Source: Desulfoferula mesophila
GTDB taxonomy: Bacteria > Desulfobacterota > Desulfarculia > Desulfarculales > Desulfarculaceae
DNA: 64,000 nt
NCBI RefSeq assembly: GCF_037076455.1
Contig: NZ_AP028679.1
Span: forward strand, 945,501 to 1,009,500
Direction: 5' to 3'
Position 1 is the first letter of the stretch. Every line of letters starts with the position of its first letter. Both the position numbers and the translations under genes were made by a program. This document shows positions 34,512 to 43,365 of this stretch, one piece after another. The notes under the pieces are model-generated. The model was not told where the DNA came from and searched no databases. It was given only the letters and a program-made list of their open reading frames with translations.

Positions 34512-35254
34512 GCTTGCTCCTCGAGACGGGGCTGCGAATCCACCAGGCCGTTGGTGCCGAATTTCTCTTCCCAGTCGTCAAAGGCCGGCTTGATCTGCAG
34601 CAGGTGATCGTAAAAAAGTCGCCGAGCCCCCTCGGGGTCGCGCGCCACGATTTTTTCCAAGATCAGCGAGTGCGTAACGCTGTCGTGGTAGATGCGGTCC
34701 TTTTGCCTGAGGCTCAGGATCATGTCCTCGGTGAAATCCAGGAAGATGTTGACCTGCATGGCGAACAGGGGGTTGTGCGAGGCCTGGGCCACCAGGCGGT
34801 GGAACCCGATCTGCCAGCGCACATAATCCGGGGTGCCCTTTGTGGGCACCAACGCCAAGTATTGGCGCAGCCGGTCCAGGTCGTCCTCGTCGGCCCTTTG
34901 GGCGGCCAGCGCCGCCACGGTGGGCTCGATGAGCAGGCGCACCTCCACGATGTGGGCGGGCCGCACCTTGCCCAGGCTGGCCATGTCGCGCATCACCGAA
35001 GTCACCGCGTCGTGGCTCATCTCCTGCACGAAAGCCCCGCCATGGGCCCCCCGCTTCACCTCCACCAGGCCGGACTTCTTCAGGTCCCAGATGGCTTCGC
35101 GCACGATGATGCGCGAGGTGCCGAAGGTCTCGGCCAACTCCCTTTCGTTGGGCAGCCGCTGACCGGGCTGGTATTCCCCGCGAAAGATGGATTGGCGCAG
35201 CTGGTGCGACACCTGCAGGAAACGGCGCGATTTGTCGATGCGCGTGAAGGGCAT
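34508..35254 (-). CDS. GntR-family (FadR/VanR subgroup) transcriptional regulator
   Basis: A 248-residue protein starting at the ATG at 35254. The N-terminal winged helix has GQRLPNERELAETFGTSRIIVREAIWDL, with core LPNERELAETFGTSR, and the C-terminal all-helical FCD ligand domain carries the metal-binding pattern (EVRLLIEP, FHRLVAQASHN, VTHSLILEKIV). Ligands of this subgroup are small carboxylates. It probably controls its partner gene and perhaps the neighbouring TAXI transporter. Confidence 0.9.
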   Translation of the reverse strand: MPFTRIDKSRRFLQVSHQLRQSIFRGEYQPGQRLPNERELAETFGTSRIIVREAIWDLKKSGLVEVKRGAHGGAFVQEMSHDAVTSVMRDMASLGKVRPAHIVEVRLLIEPTVAALAAQRADEDDLDRLRQYLALVPTKGTPDYVRWQIGFHRLVAQASHNPLFAMQVNIFLDFTEDMILSLRQKDRIYHDSVTHSLILEKIVARDPEGARRLFYDHLLQIKPAFDDWEEKFGTNGLVDSQPRLEEQA

Positions 35255-35358
35255 AACTAACACCTTGCCTGGGCGCTTAGCCCGGCTGCCTGGAAATATC
35301 GTTCCTCGGGAACGGGGACTGGTACGGGCCCGCGCATCCGGCTTCTGCGGGGCCGGGG

Positions 35359-35386
35359 CCCCGGCGGGCCGCTGGGCCCGCCGGGG
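35359..35386 (-). terminator. Strong hairpin after the TAXI binding-protein gene
   Basis: Perfect 12-base arms CCCCGGCGGGCC and GGCCCGCCGGGG with a four-base loop, just beyond the stop at 35395. No T-tract. Confidence 0.55.
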
Positions 35387-35394
35387 AATCGGGT

Positions 35395-36411
35395 CTATTC
35401 GGATCCGGCGGGAATCTTGATCCCCTGCTCCTTGTAATACTTGGCCGCGCCGGGATGCAGCTGCATGCCGCCGGCGCGCACCGCGTATTGCATGGTCAAG
35501 TGCTTGAGCCAGGGGTGGGTCTTGGTGTTCTTCTTGGCCTGTTCCCAGAACAGCTTGACGACTTCGTAGGCGGTGGCTTCGTCCATCTTCTGGTTCACAC
35601 AAACGCCCACGATGGAGCCCAGGGTGTAGACGTCCGTGGTGTTGTCCACTCCCTTGCCGTAGATGCCCGCGGGGATGATGCCCAACTCGCGGCCCGTCTT
35701 GGTGGTCACCTTGATGGCCGCCGGGTTGGCGTCATACTCGGCCTTGGTCAGGCCCAGCAGGTGCAGCTTGTTGGTGAGGGAAAGCTGCTCCACCGTGGGG
35801 AAGGGCGCGATGCCTCCGGCCACGTACACGTCGAACTGGCGGTCCTGGAAGCCCTGGAAGGCCGAGGACCAGGAACCCTTGACGTTGTCGAAATCCTTGT
35901 TGGGCTCCATGCCGGTAACGGCGGCCACCCATTCACGCGCCGCGGCCCAGGCGCCGCCGCCGGGGGGGCCCAGGAAAACCCGCTTGCCCTTCATGTCCTT
36001 GAGCTGCTTGATGCCCGCGTCGGCATAGGTCACGAAGTGGTATTGACCGTAGGGGAACCAGAAAAGCAGGCGCAAGTCCTTGGCCAGGGCCGGGGCGTCC
36101 TTGAGCTTTTTGTACATGGCCTTCTGGTTCTTCATGAAGGCGTAGATGTTGGGGTTGGTCATGCATAGATCGATTTTGCCCTTGGCCACGTCGATCATGT
36201 GCTTGGTGGCCGCGCCGGTGGCGTCCACCTTGATCTGCAACTGGTCCTGGGCCTGGTTGATCATGGTGGCCATGGTGGTCATGGTCAGATAGGCCGACGA
36301 TCCCGGGGCGATGGTGGCCATCTTGAGGGTTTTGGCCGCCTGGGCCGGGATGGCCAGGGTCAGGAGCAAGGCTCCGGTTAACAACGCTCGCGATAGGTTT
36401 TTCCTGCTCAT
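35395..36411 (-). CDS. TAXI-family TRAP solute-binding protein
   Basis: A 338-residue exported protein with signal peptide (cleavage near AQAA, residue 26). KTLKMATIAPGSSAYLTMTTMATMI, with core IAPGSSAYLTMTTMA, and the later KGKRVFLGPPGGGA are the TAXI pattern. AAGGAGGGG precedes the ATG. The fused permease is encoded 12 bases upstream. Known TAXI ligands include glutamate and dicarboxylates such as 2-oxoglutarate; no specific ligand can be named here. Confidence 0.9.
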   Translation of the reverse strand: MSRKNLSRALLTGALLLTLAIPAQAAKTLKMATIAPGSSAYLTMTTMATMINQAQDQLQIKVDATGAATKHMIDVAKGKIDLCMTNPNIYAFMKNQKAMYKKLKDAPALAKDLRLLFWFPYGQYHFVTYADAGIKQLKDMKGKRVFLGPPGGGAWAAAREWVAAVTGMEPNKDFDNVKGSWSSAFQGFQDRQFDVYVAGGIAPFPTVEQLSLTNKLHLLGLTKAEYDANPAAIKVTTKTGRELGIIPAGIYGKGVDNTTDVYTLGSIVGVCVNQKMDEATAYEVVKLFWEQAKKNTKTHPWLKHLTMQYAVRAGGMQLHPGAAKYYKEQGIKIPAGSE

Positions 36412-36423
36412 GCCGCCCCTCCT

Positions 36424-38292
36424 TCAGGATTGCATTGATGGTTGACGCAGCCTACGAATAGCCTGCACGTTCAGCAACAGACACATCGCCAGCAGCCCTC
36501 CGCCCATGAGGCCGGAGGCCACGCCGGGGACGATCAGCAATATAGCCGCCAGCAAGCGCAGGGCGCGTTGCCATATAGGCAGCTTGTTCCACTCCCAGCC
36601 TCCCAGAGCGGTGGCGATGCCCCAGGTTGACAACACGAAAATGCACAGGGCCCAGGCCAGGCCGATCAGGCTGAGGTCGCCGACCACCAACAGGATGTCG
36701 GGATGGAAGGCGAACAGATAGGGGATGATGAACCCGGCGATGGCCAGGCGGGTGGCCTGGAAGCCGGTCTCCATGGGGTTGGCCTCCGCGATGGGCGCGG
36801 CGGCGAAGGCCGCCAGGGCCACCGGCGGGGTGACCACGCTGAGCACCCCGAAATACACCACGAACAAATGGGCCGCCATCAACGAGAGCCCCAGCTTGTG
36901 CAACACCGGGCCCAGCACGATGGCGATCATCAGGTAGGCCGCGCCGGTGGGCACCCCCATGCCCATGACCAGGCAGGAGAGCATGACGAACACCAGGGCC
37001 AGCCAAATGTTGCTGGAGGCCACCGACAGCACCGCCTCGGCGAACATGAGGCCGATGCCGGTCATGTTGATCACCCCGATGACGAAGCCGATGGCGCTGA
37101 CGATAATCATCAAAACGGCGCAGGTCTTGCCGGAATCCACCAGGGCGCGCCACCATTTTTCGGGGCGCCGGAATTCCGGGAACAGCACCAGGCTGAACAC
37201 GAAGGCGCTGATCAGGGCGTAGAACCCTGCGTTCTGGGCGGTGCGGCCCGTGATGAGCACCGCGATGATCACCCCCAGGGGCACCACCAGGGCCAGGCTT
37301 TTGACCATGTCGTCGCGGGTCAGCTTGATCCGCTCGTTCTTGGGCAACGCCTCGATCCCCATGCGCTTGGCCTCGATGAACACCACCACGAACAACGAAG
37401 AGTAGTACATGAGCGAGGGGATAAGGGCGGCCACGATGATCTTCAGATAGGGGATGCCGGTGATGTCGGCCATGAGAAAGGCCACCACTCCCATGACCGG
37501 AGGCATGATCTGCCCTCCGGTGGAAGCCGCCGCCTCCACTCCGCCCGCGAAGCTGGGCTTGAATCCGACCTTTTTGATGATGGGGATGGTGAACACCCCG
37601 GTGGAGACCACGTTGGCCACCGCGGTGCCCGAAAGGGAGCCGAACAGGGCCGAGGCGGTCACGGCGGCGTGGGCGGGCCCGCCGGCAAAGCGGCCCGTGG
37701 CGGCCAGGGCGATTTTAAGCAACACCTCGCCCGCGCCGGAGCGCTGCAAGACCGCGCCGAAAACGATGAACACCAGCACGGTGCGGCTTACCACCTCCAC
37801 CGGCCGGCCGAAGACCCCGTCCGTGGAGAACCACAGGTTTTCCACCGCGTGTCGCCAGCCCACGCCGGCCCCCAACAGGGTGGGCGGCAGAAGCAGATAA
37901 GCGCCCGAGGCCAGCACCACCAGCAGCATGGGGATGCCGAAGTATCGGTAGGAAAGATAGCAAGTCAAGGCGATGGCCACCCAGCCCAGGGCGCTTTGCC
38001 CCGGACTGATGGTGATGATGTTCACCTCCTGCTCGAACATCACCACGCCCCACTCCCAGAAAATGTAGATCAAAAACAGCCCGAGCAGGAAATGCAGGGC
38101 TAGAAGGATCTGGTGGGGTGACTTTTTGTCTGGATCATGCTCCAGGCGCAGAAAGCAGATAAGCAGGGCCACAAGCACGGTCAGTCCGGAGACCACCACC
38201 ATGTCGAAAACACCGATGGCAGCCACCACGACCGCGAACAAGGCCATTCCCGCGCACAACAGATTCAAGATGATTTCAATGTTACGAGTCAA
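36424..38292 (-). CDS. TRAP transporter fused permease (4TM/12TM)
   Basis: A 622-residue protein starting at TTG (GGGAG six bases upstream). The first third has the four helices of a DctQ-like part; the rest is DctM-like with SALFGSLSGTAVANVVSTGVFTIPIIKK (core LFGSLSGTAVANVVSTG) and GQIMPPVMGVVAFLMAD. This fusion always pairs with TAXI binding proteins, as here. Confidence 0.92.
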   Translation of the reverse strand: MTRNIEIILNLLCAGMALFAVVVAAIGVFDMVVVSGLTVLVALLICFLRLEHDPDKKSPHQILLALHFLLGLFLIYIFWEWGVVMFEQEVNIITISPGQSALGWVAIALTCYLSYRYFGIPMLLVVLASGAYLLLPPTLLGAGVGWRHAVENLWFSTDGVFGRPVEVVSRTVLVFIVFGAVLQRSGAGEVLLKIALAATGRFAGGPAHAAVTASALFGSLSGTAVANVVSTGVFTIPIIKKVGFKPSFAGGVEAAASTGGQIMPPVMGVVAFLMADITGIPYLKIIVAALIPSLMYYSSLFVVVFIEAKRMGIEALPKNERIKLTRDDMVKSLALVVPLGVIIAVLITGRTAQNAGFYALISAFVFSLVLFPEFRRPEKWWRALVDSGKTCAVLMIIVSAIGFVIGVINMTGIGLMFAEAVLSVASSNIWLALVFVMLSCLVMGMGVPTGAAYLMIAIVLGPVLHKLGLSLMAAHLFVVYFGVLSVVTPPVALAAFAAAPIAEANPMETGFQATRLAIAGFIIPYLFAFHPDILLVVGDLSLIGLAWALCIFVLSTWGIATALGGWEWNKLPIWQRALRLLAAILLIVPGVASGLMGGGLLAMCLLLNVQAIRRLRQPSMQS

Positions 38293-38780
38293 GGCGGCTC
38301 CCTACTACAGGTGGTCGGCATGGTGATTGCGCGATGACAAGCGACCCGGCGCGGCCTGGCGAGGGCGGGCGGAGCTCAAAAAGGCTGTGTGAACCAGGTG
38401 TGGCCCTGTCGTGAACTTGTTGAACGAGACAAGCCACCCTCTGCCGCATCGGTCAATTCCTTTCGGTCAATTCCTTATGGGTAATGGGTTACCAATTATC
38501 ATATTCGTTTGTCAACGGGAAAATCGCTTACGTTTGCACATGGTCGCCGTTGCCCCGCCGAGGAGGGCGAAGAGTTGTATTTTTTGTTTTACTAGCGAGT
38601 GAAAATGACGTTAAATAGTGACATAATCTTGCCTGCCGGACGGTTTGGATTAACCGACACCGCCTGAGAGGTCGTGCGTCTTGTTGGGGGTAAATCTCTA
38701 AAACAACGTTTTCTAAGTCCCAGCTTTTCATGTTGGGCTGAGTAATTACCACTTAGTAGGTACAAAGGATGGAAAAGTCT
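38293..38780. other. Divergent intergenic region between TAXI operon and secreted-protein gene
   Basis: No gene is seen in 488 bases. An inverted repeat GGTAA-TGGG-TTACC lies at 38480-38493, and the 12-mer TCGGTCAATTCC occurs twice, at 38449-38460 and 38463-38474. The dyad fits loosely the TGGT/ACCA operators of FadR-type GntR proteins, and one is encoded at 34508. The stretch is AT-rich and probably holds promoters for both flanks. Confidence 0.55.
38480..38493. promoter_or_regulatory. Candidate GntR-type operator
   Basis: GGTAATGGGTTACC is a dyad with five-base arms upstream of the TAXI permease gene. Assignment to the GntR protein at 34508-35254 is by proximity only. Confidence 0.35.
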
Positions 38781-39218
38781 ATGAAAAAGAGCGTACTGGT
38801 TTTTGCGCTGATCGCAGTGATGGCCCTGGCCGTGCCCTTCATGGCCCAGGCGGCCGACAAACCCGATGGAACGGTGGCGTTCAAAACCCATAACGTGGCG
38901 GTCGGCGTGGGCGTCACCTGGGGTGACGGCACCCTCACCTACAAAGGCAAAACCTACAAGTTCAGCATCGAGGGCCTCAGCTTGCTGGACCTGGGCATGG
39001 GCGACGTGGAAGCCAAGGGCGAGGTGTACAACCTGAAGAAGCTCTCCGACTTCGAAGGTAACTACTCTTCGGTCCAGGCCGGCGCGGCCTTGGGCAAGGG
39101 TGTTGCCGTTTCCCAGCTGGTCAACGACGCTGGCGTGAAGATGAACCTGAAGGCCGTGCAGGACGCCGCGCGCCTGACCCTGGCCCCCGGCGGCATGAAG
39201 ATCAAATTCAAGAAGTAA
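38781..39218 (+). CDS. Small secreted protein, unknown function
   Basis: A 145-residue protein that I do not recognise. The ATG at 38781 is preferred to one 12 bases earlier because GGATGG is eight bases before it. A clean signal peptide (MKKSVLVFALIAV..., cleavage after AQA near 25) leads to about 120 mature residues rich in glycine and beta-strand residues (VGVGVTWGDGTLTYKGKTY, then GAALGKGVAVSQLVNDAGV). The single compact domain suggests a periplasmic or surface protein. It is monocistronic with its own terminator. Confidence 0.75.
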   Translation: MKKSVLVFALIAVMALAVPFMAQAADKPDGTVAFKTHNVAVGVGVTWGDGTLTYKGKTYKFSIEGLSLLDLGMGDVEAKGEVYNLKKLSDFEGNYSSVQAGAALGKGVAVSQLVNDAGVKMNLKAVQDAARLTLAPGGMKIKFKK

Positions 39219-39261
39219 GCGCGCCCATCTGACCTGTCCCTTTAGCGCTTAAAAGAATCGG

Positions 39262-39307
39262 CCGGGATTGCGTACAGCCACTGGGCGGCGCAATCCCGGT
39301 CTTTTTG
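39262..39307 (+). terminator. Intrinsic terminator
   Basis: Perfect 11-base arms CCGGGATTGCG and CGCAATCCCGG followed by TCTTTTT. This is the clearest Rho-independent terminator for the small secreted-protein gene. Confidence 0.85.
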
Positions 39308-39360
39308 TGCGATGCGAAATCCGCCCTAACGGCGCGAGTCATCGGGCCTTAGGAGGGTTG

Positions 39361-40281
39361 TTATCTGCCTAACTGGCGGTCACTCTCCGATAGGTAGTTG
39401 ATGAAGGCTTGAGCCGAGGGAGAAATGGTGACTCCCCTGCGGACAACCACCCCTCCCTGGGTGGCCAGGCGATTCCCCCGCACCGTCAGCTCCCGCAAGG
39501 TCCCGGCCTCGAAATCGGAGCGCAAGACATTTTGGGTGGCCAGTCCGACGGCCAGGCTGTTGGCCACCACCATTTTGGTCAGGAAGAGATCTTCGCACTC
39601 TATCGCCGGTCTGGCGACCACGACACCTTCGGCCGACTTTTCCACTTGCACCATGTCTTGCAAAAAAATCTTCGCGCGCGTGGGTAGCTGCAGGGTGGCC
39701 AGGGGATAGGCGGCCAAATCCTCGACCCGCGCCGGGGCCGTCTCCAGCAGGGGGTGGTCCGGGCGACAAAAAAACACCCCCGATTGGGTGCTCAAGGGAA
39801 TTACCTTGTACTCGGCACAATCCTCCAGGGCGGAGGTTTCGCCCACATACAAATCCAGCTCACCGGATTGCATCCTTTGGGTCAAGCCGGTCCACCCCCC
39901 GGTGCTTATGCGCAGTTTTATTTGGGGATAGTCGGCCACGAAGCGGCCCACCGCCGGCCCGGCCAGGCTGGCCACGTAAACCGGCCCGAACCCCACGCGC
40001 AGGGTGCCTATCTTCATGCCGCGCATCATGTGGAGCTCCCGTTCGGCCTCCTGCAACTGTCCCAAGATGTTGGCCGCGCGGCCCAGATAGGTCTCGCCAA
40101 AGGGTGTGGGGGTGACTTCCGTTTTCTTGCGGTCAAACAGCGGCACCCCCAGGTCTTTTTCCAGCTTTTGTATGGCCCGGGACAAGGCGGGCTGCGAGAT
40201 TCCCAGATCGCGGGCGGCCGCCGTGAAATTACGGTGCTGATCCAGGGCCAGGGCGTAGTACAAGGATTTTAAACTGTCCAT
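39361..40281 (-). CDS. LysR-family transcriptional regulator
   Basis: A 306-residue protein. Residues 1-60 form the LysR helix-turn-helix (ALDQHRNFTAAARDLGISQPALSRAIQKLEKDL, core FTAAARDLGISQPALSRA), the rest is the substrate-binding co-inducer domain. It is divergent from the sulfatase cluster, whose promoter carries a LysR-type dyad, so it is probably that cluster's activator. Its own -10 box ends only six bases before the ATG, so the mRNA may be leaderless. Confidence 0.93.
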   Translation of the reverse strand: MDSLKSLYYALALDQHRNFTAAARDLGISQPALSRAIQKLEKDLGVPLFDRKKTEVTPTPFGETYLGRAANILGQLQEAERELHMMRGMKIGTLRVGFGPVYVASLAGPAVGRFVADYPQIKLRISTGGWTGLTQRMQSGELDLYVGETSALEDCAEYKVIPLSTQSGVFFCRPDHPLLETAPARVEDLAAYPLATLQLPTRAKIFLQDMVQVEKSAEGVVVARPAIECEDLFLTKMVVANSLAVGLATQNVLRSDFEAGTLRELTVRGNRLATQGGVVVRRGVTISPSAQAFINYLSESDRQLGR

Positions 40282-40287
40282 GCAAAA

Positions 40288-40321
40288 ATTATATCGTGGC
40301 CAAAACTATTTTGCATCAAAA
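40288..40321 (-). promoter_or_regulatory. Promoter and operator of lysR, near-leaderless
   Basis: The minus strand reads TATAAT at 40293-40288, six bases before the ATG at 40281, with no ribosome site between. The dyad TTTTGCATCAAAA at 40309-40321 covers the -35 position, as for an autorepressing LysR protein. The -35 itself is poor. Confidence 0.6.
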
Positions 40322-40443
40322 CCGGCCGCCGCCACGCCGCCCTGTTGGGAATAGTTGCTGTTATGCATTAATGTAAACTAGTTAGGTGGCTTGGTGTTAC
40401 CGGGGGCACGGTTTTATAATTTGAAACGATATCTCCGGTGTTT

Positions 40444-40474
40444 ATTGCAAGCAGCCCTGCAATCTCCCTATAAT
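40444..40474 (+). promoter_or_regulatory. Promoter with LysR-type dyad, sulfatase cluster
   Basis: TTGCAA at 40445-40450 and TATAAT at 40469-40474 are 18 bases apart. Overlapping the -35 is the perfect dyad ATTGCA-N8-TGCAAT (40444-40463), with the T-N11-A type layout of LysR sites. Confidence 0.65.
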
Positions 40475-40605
40475 ATTATCAGGTCACCTTCAGGCAGTTT
40501 GTTCTAAAAAAAGCTAGCAGGCAGTCTGTGGGCCGCCTGCCCCCAATCACATGACCTTGGCAAATTCTTACCCTTTAGAGCGGCAGGCAAAACGGAGGTT
40601 TTTTG

Positions 40606-42255
40606 ATGCGATTGCTATCCGGCAAAACGATTTTCATATGGCTCATGGCCCTCATGGTGGGCCTGGCCTTTTTGGCCTCGCCGGCCATGGCGGCCAAGAA
40701 ACCCAACATCCTGTTAATCGTCTCCGATGACACCGGCTATGGTGACATCGGCGTCTATGGTGGCGGCGAGGGCCGCGGCATGCCCACCCCCAACCTGGAC
40801 CGCATGGCGGACGAGGGCATGACCTTCTTCTCCTTCTACGCCCAGCCCAGCTGCACCCCGGGCCGCGCGGCCATGCAGACCGGGCGCATCCCCAACCGCA
40901 GCGGCATGACCACCGTGGCCTTCCAGGGCCAGGGCGGCGGCCTGCCCGCGGCGGAGTGGACCCTGGCCTCGGTGCTCAAGACCGCCGGCTATGAGACCTA
41001 CTTCACCGGCAAGTGGCACCTGGGCGAGGCGGACTACGCCCTGCCCAACGCCCAGGGCTACGACCACATGAAGTATTGCCTGCTGTACCACCTCAACGCC
41101 TACACCTACGGTGATCCCAATTGGTTCCCGGACATGGACCCCAAGCTTAGGGCCATGTTCGACAAGGTGACCAAGGGCGCGCTGACGGGCGACGCCGGCC
41201 AGAAGCCCAAGCAGGACTGGAAGGTCAACGGCGAGTACGTGGACACCCCGGAAAAGGGCCTGGTGGGCATTCCCTTCCTGGACAAATATGTTGAGCAGGC
41301 GGGCCTGGAGTTCCTGGAGAAGGCGGCCAAGTCCGACAAGCCCTTCTTCATCAACGTGAACTTCATGAAGGTGCACCAGCCCAACCTGCCGGCGCCCGAG
41401 TTCAAGCACAAGTCCCTTTCCAAGACCAAGTACGCCGACTCCATCGTGGAGCTAGACGCCCGCATCGGCCACCTCGTGGACAAGCTGAAGGCCCTGGGCC
41501 TGGACAAGAACACCCTGGTCTTCTGGACTACCGACAACGGCGCCTGGCAGGACGTGTATCCCGACGCGGGCTACACCCCCTTCCGGGGAACCAAGGGCAC
41601 GGTGCGTGAGGGCGGCAATCGGGTGCCGGCCATCGCGATCATGCCCGGCAAGATCAAGGCCGGGGTGCGCAACTACGACATCCTGGGCGGCCTGGACTTC
41701 ATGGCCACCTTCGCCAAGCTGGCGGGCATCGAGCTGCCCAGCAAGGACCGCGAGGGCCAGCCCATCATCTTCGACAGCCACGATATGACCCCGGTGCTGT
41801 TCGGCACCGGCAAGTCGGCCCGCACCACCTGGTTCTACTTCACCGAGAACGAGCTGACCCCCGGCGCGGTGCGCGCGAACAACTACAAGGCCGTGTTCAA
41901 CCTGCGCGGCGACGACGGACAGGCCACCGGCGGCCTGGCGGTGGACACCAACCTGGGCTGGAAGGGCCAGGAGAAGTACGTGGCCACGGTTCCCCAGTTG
42001 TTCGACCTGTACCAGGACCCCCAGGAGCGTTACGACCTGTTCATGACCAACTGGACCGAGCGCACCTGGACCATGGTGACCTTCAACGATGCGATTACCG
42101 CGTTGATGAAGACCTACATCAAGTACCCCCCGCGCAAGCTGCAGAGCGAGAGTTACGCCGGTCCCGTAACCCTGAGCAAGTACCAGAACTTCAAGTACAT
42201 CCGCGATTCGTTGGCCAAGGACGGGTTCACCATCCCCATGCCTACGGGCAACTAA
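40606..42255 (+). CDS. Secreted sulfatase (formylglycine-dependent), first
   Basis: A 549-residue type I sulfatase; the ATG at 40606 has GGAGG seven bases upstream. A signal peptide (about 1-30, ASPAMAA) sends it out of the cytoplasm. Asp41-Asp42 bind calcium, and the maturation motif is Cys83-TPGR87; the cysteine must be turned into formylglycine. KWHLGE and TTDNGAWQD are further active-site pieces. It hydrolyses sulfate esters of an unknown compound. In an anaerobe the maturation enzyme would be the radical SAM anSME type, which is not in this window. It begins the exported cluster up to 49.9 kb. Confidence 0.93.
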   Translation: MRLLSGKTIFIWLMALMVGLAFLASPAMAAKKPNILLIVSDDTGYGDIGVYGGGEGRGMPTPNLDRMADEGMTFFSFYAQPSCTPGRAAMQTGRIPNRSGMTTVAFQGQGGGLPAAEWTLASVLKTAGYETYFTGKWHLGEADYALPNAQGYDHMKYCLLYHLNAYTYGDPNWFPDMDPKLRAMFDKVTKGALTGDAGQKPKQDWKVNGEYVDTPEKGLVGIPFLDKYVEQAGLEFLEKAAKSDKPFFINVNFMKVHQPNLPAPEFKHKSLSKTKYADSIVELDARIGHLVDKLKALGLDKNTLVFWTTDNGAWQDVYPDAGYTPFRGTKGTVREGGNRVPAIAIMPGKIKAGVRNYDILGGLDFMATFAKLAGIELPSKDREGQPIIFDSHDMTPVLFGTGKSARTTWFYFTENELTPGAVRANNYKAVFNLRGDDGQATGGLAVDTNLGWKGQEKYVATVPQLFDLYQDPQERYDLFMTNWTERTWTMVTFNDAITALMKTYIKYPPRKLQSESYAGPVTLSKYQNFKYIRDSLAKDGFTIPMPTGN

Positions 42256-42284
42256 GCGGCCCAGCACGGATCACCTGAAAACAG

Positions 42285-42310
42285 AGAGCGCCCCCTTGGG
42301 GGGGCGCTCT
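42285..42310 (+). terminator. Terminator-like hairpin after the first sulfatase
   Basis: Perfect 11-base arms AGAGCGCCCCC and GGGGGCGCTCT with a four-base loop, then TTGCTATCAT. It probably stops or limits readthrough into the next gene. Confidence 0.65.
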
Positions 42311-42400
42311 TGCTATCATAAGAATCGATAGGCGGCGGCCCCCATAGGGCGGCCGGGCTCCAGGCGTGGCTGAAAAAGCCCCAACAAAGGTGGTGCCGGT

Positions 42401-43219
42401 ATGAAATGGTGTGCTGCAACCGTCTGTCTTGTTTTAGTTGCCTTGCTGGGCCTTCCGCTGGCCGCAGGCGCCGCCGAAGCGGGGGACAGCGCCCAGTCGG
42501 CCGCCGATGCCGCGGCCCAGGCCAACAACCCCCTGGCCAACATGACCGCGCTCAATTTTCAGAACTACTACATCGGACGGGTGACCGAGACCGGTGAGGA
42601 CGCCAACCAGTTCTGGGTGCGCTTTGCCCAGCCGTTTTCGGTGGCCAAGACCAACTGGATCATGCGGGCCTCCCTGCCGGTGAACACCTACCCCAACCTG
42701 ATGGACGGGGGCCATGAGACCGGCTTGGGGGATTTCAACATCTTCGCCGCTTATCTGATCGACATCGGCAACCCGGCGATAAGTTTCGGTATCGGTCCTC
42801 AGCTCACGGTGCCCACCGCCACCAAGGACGAGTTGGGCTCGGAGAAATGGTCGGCCGGCGTGGCCAACGTGCTGTTCAACGCCAGCTCGCGGCGTCTCCA
42901 ATACGGCTACCTGCTCACCTGGCAGGCCAGTTTCGCGGGCAACGACGACCGCAGCAACGTGAACACCGGCGCCTTCCAGCCCTTTGCCATGTACCAACTC
43001 GGCAATGGCTGGTACCTGCGTTCGGCGCCGATCTGGGTCTACAACTTTGAAAATGGCGACTACGACGTTCCCCTGGGGGCGGGCGTGGGCAAGGTAATAA
43101 AATCCGGCAAGACGGTGTTCAATATTTTCGTGGAGCCCCAGGTGTCGGTGATCGACGAGGGCGCCGGCTGGCCGGAGTGGCAGATTTTAGCGGGACTCAA
43201 CCTGCAGTTCACCAACTGA
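42401..43219 (+). CDS. Secreted beta-barrel outer-membrane protein candidate, first
   Basis: A 272-residue exported protein. After a signal peptide (cleavage near AGA/AEA, residue 25) it consists of alternating amphipathic strands, ends in an aromatic-containing terminal strand LNLQFTN, and holds segments [13 protein letters not shown] and [17 protein letters not shown] typical of porin-like transporters of the phenol-degradation MetA/TtgA-related family. It is similar in plan to the protein at 47212. It may pass the sulfated substrate or product through the outer membrane (inference). Confidence 0.75.
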   Translation: MKWCAATVCLVLVALLGLPLAAGAAEAGDSAQSAADAAAQANNPLANMTALNFQNYYIGRVTETGEDANQFWVRFAQPFSVAKTNWIMRASLPVNTYPNLMDGGHETGLGDFNIFAAYLIDIGNPAISFGIGPQLTVPTATKDELGSEKWSAGVANVLFNASSRRLQYGYLLTWQASFAGNDDRSNVNTGAFQPFAMYQLGNGWYLRSAPIWVYNFENGDYDVPLGAGVGKVIKSGKTVFNIFVEPQVSVIDEGAGWPEWQILAGLNLQFTN

Positions 43220-43365
43220 CGGACCTGAGCAACCCCCCGGGGCCGCGTACGGCCCCTAGATCTTGAGAGGCAGCCCTTCCCCTCATGTTTTTTCACGCCG
43301 GCGGCACCGAGCGCCCAGGAGGGTCCGGTGTCCGTGCGGCGGTCAATAGTTTTGCGGAGGAAACC

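Larger units (their letters stand above)
40282..40605. other. Divergent control region of lysR and the sulfatase cluster
   Basis: This 324-base gap has no gene. On the minus strand it carries a -10 (40293-40288) with dyad TTTTG-CAT-CAAAA at 40309-40321. On the plus strand it has a promoter at 40445-40474 with the dyad ATTGCA-N8-TGCAAT. A leader of about 125 bases follows before the sulfatase ATG. Confidence 0.75.

Noticed and set aside
38469-38516. Minus-strand promoter TTGACA at 38515-38510 for the TAXI operon
   Set aside because: The hexamer is perfect but no acceptable -10 lies 16-18 bases away, so I did not list it as a promoter.
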